From DASXTB01 sp036505615 (GTDB lineage: Bacteria; Acidobacteriota; UBA6911; JACQSX01): 17,900 nucleotides of DNA. Of this stretch, positions 15,887-17,900 are shown piece by piece (the first letter of the stretch is position 1; each line of letters begins with the position of its first letter). The stretch lies in NCBI GenBank assembly GCA_036505615.1, contig DASXTB010000475.1, positions 1 through 17,900 on the forward strand, read 5' to 3'. The notes below the pieces were generated by a model. It searched no databases. It saw nothing but the letters and a program-made list of their open reading frames with translations, and had not been told where the DNA came from. Made by a program: the position numbers and the translations under genes.

Positions 15887-17209
15887 ATGTACGCGTTTAT
15901 GAACATTAACTCACCACGCATTCCTAGACTTACTCCACAATTCAAAAGATGCATCGTCGCGTTAGTGGCCGTACTGCCACTGGTCACTCCCGCCGCCCGC
16001 AGCTTGGCTTACCAAGACACATCCGCCGTAAAACCAGTCACGAGCGACACTCCAGAAGCCCACCTGGGCAAGGGTTATGACGCCTTAAAGCAAGACAGAT
16101 ACGACGCCGCTGCCAGCGAATTTCGAGCCGCTCTTGAAATCGACCCCAAGCTGACGTTGAGGGCGCGGTTTCCTTTGGCGGTTGCACTTTTCGAATTGCA
16201 CAAGTCAGATGAAGCGCGCCACGAACTGGAAGTTGTCCGCCGTGAAGTGGGAGATCACCCAAACATCTTGTATTACCTTGGCCGGCTCGACCTGGACGAG
16301 CGCAACTTCAAGGGCGCAATCCGGAATTTGACCCAAGCGGCGGCCAAGCCTCCTTTTCCCGACACCGCTTATTATCTTGGATACGCTTACTTCAAACAGG
16401 GCGACTTAACCTCTGGTGAAAAGTGGTTAAAGGTTGCCGCGGAGGCGAATCCGCGTGACGCACGGGTGCAGTATCAACTCGCCTCCGTGTATCGCAAACA
16501 AGGCCGCGAGCAAGAAGCCCAAAAAGCAGTAGCGATGTCAGAGGAACTACGCCAGCGAGACACCAATGAGAGCAGGATAAAGCTAGAGTGCGCGCAAAAG
16601 CTGGATCAAGGCCCACGTGAAGAAGCGCTCGCCGTCTGCGAGCAATTGTACGACCCCGACAACGCAGAAAAACTTACGGCGCTGGGCACGACTTATGGCC
16701 AACACGGGGAGTTAGAAAGAGCGTTGAAGTCTTTGAGCCGGGCGGCGGAGTTGGCTCCGCAATCTCCGCAGATGCAATATAACCTTGCTTACGCTCATTA
16801 CCAGCTTAATCAGCTTGAAGAGGCGCGCGCGCCGCTAGCAAATGCCCTCCAGCAATGGCCGGACTTATTTCCACTGAACGCCCTTTATGGAGCCGTGCTG
16901 TTGAAGCTTGGCCAAGATCATCCGGCTTACGACGCCCTGCGCCACGCCCGGCAACTGAATCCGCAGGATCCCGCGACCGCGGATCTGCTCCACACGGTTA
17001 CGAGCACTCTTGCCTCTAAAAGTCAGGCAGCCCGCCAATATTCCGATTCGCTTCGCTATTTTGAAGAAGCCGCTACACTTCGGCCTCAGGATCCGGAACC
17101 TCACCGTCGCATGGCGGAAATCTACATCGCTTTAGGCCGTCCCGTGCAAGCGAAGGCCGAACAAACAATAGCTGACGGCCTGAGCAAGGCACCAGGCAAA
17201 GTCCAATAA
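15887..17209 (+). CDS. Exported tetratricopeptide-repeat protein
   Basis: 440 residues made mostly of TPR helices. Repeat-like units start near 57, 91, 125, 158, 192, 262, 296, 330 and 383, each with the small-residue pattern (for example YYLGYAYFKQGDLTSGEKWL at 162-181). Residues 20-41 (KRCIVALVAVLPL to ARSLA) form a Sec signal, so it acts in the periplasm or at the inner face of the outer membrane. A second in-frame ATG at 15899 is possible; neither start has a clear Shine-Dalgarno. TPR proteins bind other proteins, so no reaction is expected. It is divergent from the large beta-propeller/TPR gene across a 110-base gap, so the two may share a control region and a role. No specific partner can be named from sequence. 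Confidence 0.82.
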   Translation: MYAFMNINSPRIPRLTPQFKRCIVALVAVLPLVTPAARSLAYQDTSAVKPVTSDTPEAHLGKGYDALKQDRYDAAASEFRAALEIDPKLTLRARFPLAVALFELHKSDEARHELEVVRREVGDHPNILYYLGRLDLDERNFKGAIRNLTQAAAKPPFPDTAYYLGYAYFKQGDLTSGEKWLKVAAEANPRDARVQYQLASVYRKQGREQEAQKAVAMSEELRQRDTNESRIKLECAQKLDQGPREEALAVCEQLYDPDNAEKLTALGTTYGQHGELERALKSLSRAAELAPQSPQMQYNLAYAHYQLNQLEEARAPLANALQQWPDLFPLNALYGAVLLKLGQDHPAYDALRHARQLNPQDPATADLLHTVTSTLASKSQAARQYSDSLRYFEEAATLRPQDPEPHRRMAEIYIALGRPVQAKAEQTIADGLSKAPGKVQ

Positions 17210-17223
17210 CAAGTGTGATTAGG

Positions 17224-17900
17224 TTAACCCTCACCCAGCAGCCTTTTATGCCATGCGATCAGAAGAGCTGTCCCAATAATCATCAGGCCGGTGCAGAGGC
17301 CGATCCAGATTCCCAGCGCTCCCCACCCCAGGCTGAAACAAAGGACGCAACCTAGGGGAAGCCCTATGAACCAATAGGCCACCAGGTTTGCCAGCATTGG
17401 CGTTTGCGTGTCGCCCGTGCCGCGCAAAGCCCCGGTCGCGACAGTCTGGACGCCGTCGAACAACTGAAAAGCAGCCGCAACCAGCAAAAGCGAAGCGCCC
17501 ACTCGAATCACATTCGGATCGGGAGAAAACAGTCGTGCGATAACTCTGGGGATGCTAATAAACACTAGTCCCGAAGATGCCATAAATGCCAAGCCCAGCG
17601 CGATTGCAGACCATCCAGCGCGCATTGCTCCCGCCCGATCGCCCCTTCCCAGTTGTTGCCCAACTCGAACCGCGGCGGCAGAACTGATTCCTAAGGGAAC
17701 CATGAATGTGAAAGCGGCGCAGTTCAGTGCAATCTCATGTCCGGACAATGGCACGGGACCAAGCTTTGCACACAACGCAGTGGCGGCGGAAAATGCGCCA
17801 ATCTCAAACAAAATCTGTGTGGCTGCCGGCGTCCCCAGCCTTAGCAGCGCAATCACTCGTTGAAGCTCGATTCGCATGGCGCCCGCCCAGGTCGGCATCG
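17224..17900 (-). CDS. MATE family multidrug/cation antiporter, C-terminal half (5' partial)
   Basis: Inner-membrane exporter that trades Na+ or H+ for cationic drugs or metabolites. The visible 224 residues match the second six-helix half of NorM/MATE proteins: the re-entry segment LLRLGTPAATQILFEIGAF, then MVPLGISSAAAVRVGQQLG, LFSPDPNVIRVGA, FQLFDGVQTVATGALRGTGD and YWFIGLPLG, ending soon after the last membrane helix in AWHKRLLGEG. A full protein is about 440-460 residues, so the N-terminal half lies beyond the right edge. The Met at the edge is probably internal, the linker between halves. It converges on the TPR gene with only 14 bases between the stops. No link to nucleoside use is evident. 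Confidence 0.9.
   Translation of the reverse strand, partial: MPTWAGAMRIELQRVIALLRLGTPAATQILFEIGAFSAATALCAKLGPVPLSGHEIALNCAAFTFMVPLGISSAAAVRVGQQLGRGDRAGAMRAGWSAIALGLAFMASSGLVFISIPRVIARLFSPDPNVIRVGASLLLVAAAFQLFDGVQTVATGALRGTGDTQTPMLANLVAYWFIGLPLGCVLCFSLGWGALGIWIGLCTGLMIIGTALLIAWHKRLLGEG

Noticed and set aside
1..17900. CRISPR array, tRNA/rRNA genes, insertion sequences or phage genes
   Set aside because: I saw no regularly spaced repeats, cloverleaf-like sequence, transposase or integrase, or phage proteins by eye.

Overview
The window looks like a chromosomal segment of an Acidobacteriota bacterium (Terriglobia/'Korobacter-Sulfotelmatobacter'-like). This is inferred from protein style: a 1.15-kaa Oar-type TonB-dependent receptor with an N-terminal carboxypeptidase-like regulatory domain and the QLPLNGRNF plug signature, a Tat-dependent CRTAC1/ASPIC-UnbV protein with a C-terminal TPR tail, moderately high GC, and a Gram-negative export set (Sec, Tat, outer-membrane barrel). 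No 16S, tRNA, IS element or CRISPR is present to confirm the taxon.

Layout. 1-2111 (+): a two-domain aldehyde dehydrogenase of the ALDH16 type, cut by the left edge. 2222-3166 (+): ribokinase, preceded by a good sigma70-like promoter. 3167-3501: a 335-bp non-coding stretch with a second promoter candidate. 3502-6960 (+): Oar-like TonB-dependent receptor. 7145-11860 (+): four exported nucleoside-hydrolase-fold proteins (called NH1-NH4 here) in a row. 11889-15776 (-): a 1295-aa Tat-exported protein with a 7-motif beta-propeller, an ASPIC/UnbV domain, a redox-dead thioredoxin-like domain and a TPR tail. 15887-17209 (+): a divergent exported TPR protein. 17224-17900 (-): the C-terminal half of a MATE efflux transporter, cut by the right edge.

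How the genes may work together. The left two thirds reads as a nucleoside (or N-ribosyl compound) scavenging locus. The outer-membrane receptor would bring the substrate into the periplasm, the exported hydrolases would split the N-glycosidic bond there, and cytoplasmic ribokinase would phosphorylate the released ribose. The ALDH16-type enzyme could oxidise an aldehyde product; acetaldehyde from a deoxyribose-phosphate aldolase encoded left of the window is one guess. The sequence shows the families and the synteny; the pathway itself is inference.

The most unusual signal is in the hydrolases. Only NH3 has the textbook DTDPGVDD calcium/ribose motif and the catalytic HD pair, and it alone has a Tat signal. 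NH1, NH2 and NH4 share a remodelled motif, (D/N)QD-x2-GP-x2-(S/T)(D/N)-x-Q, three residues longer. They have Trp-Asp-Glu in place of His-Asp and carry Sec-type signals. NH1 additionally replaces two motif Asp residues by Asn. This looks like a coherent variant subfamily of secreted nucleoside-hydrolase-fold proteins that may have a different substrate.
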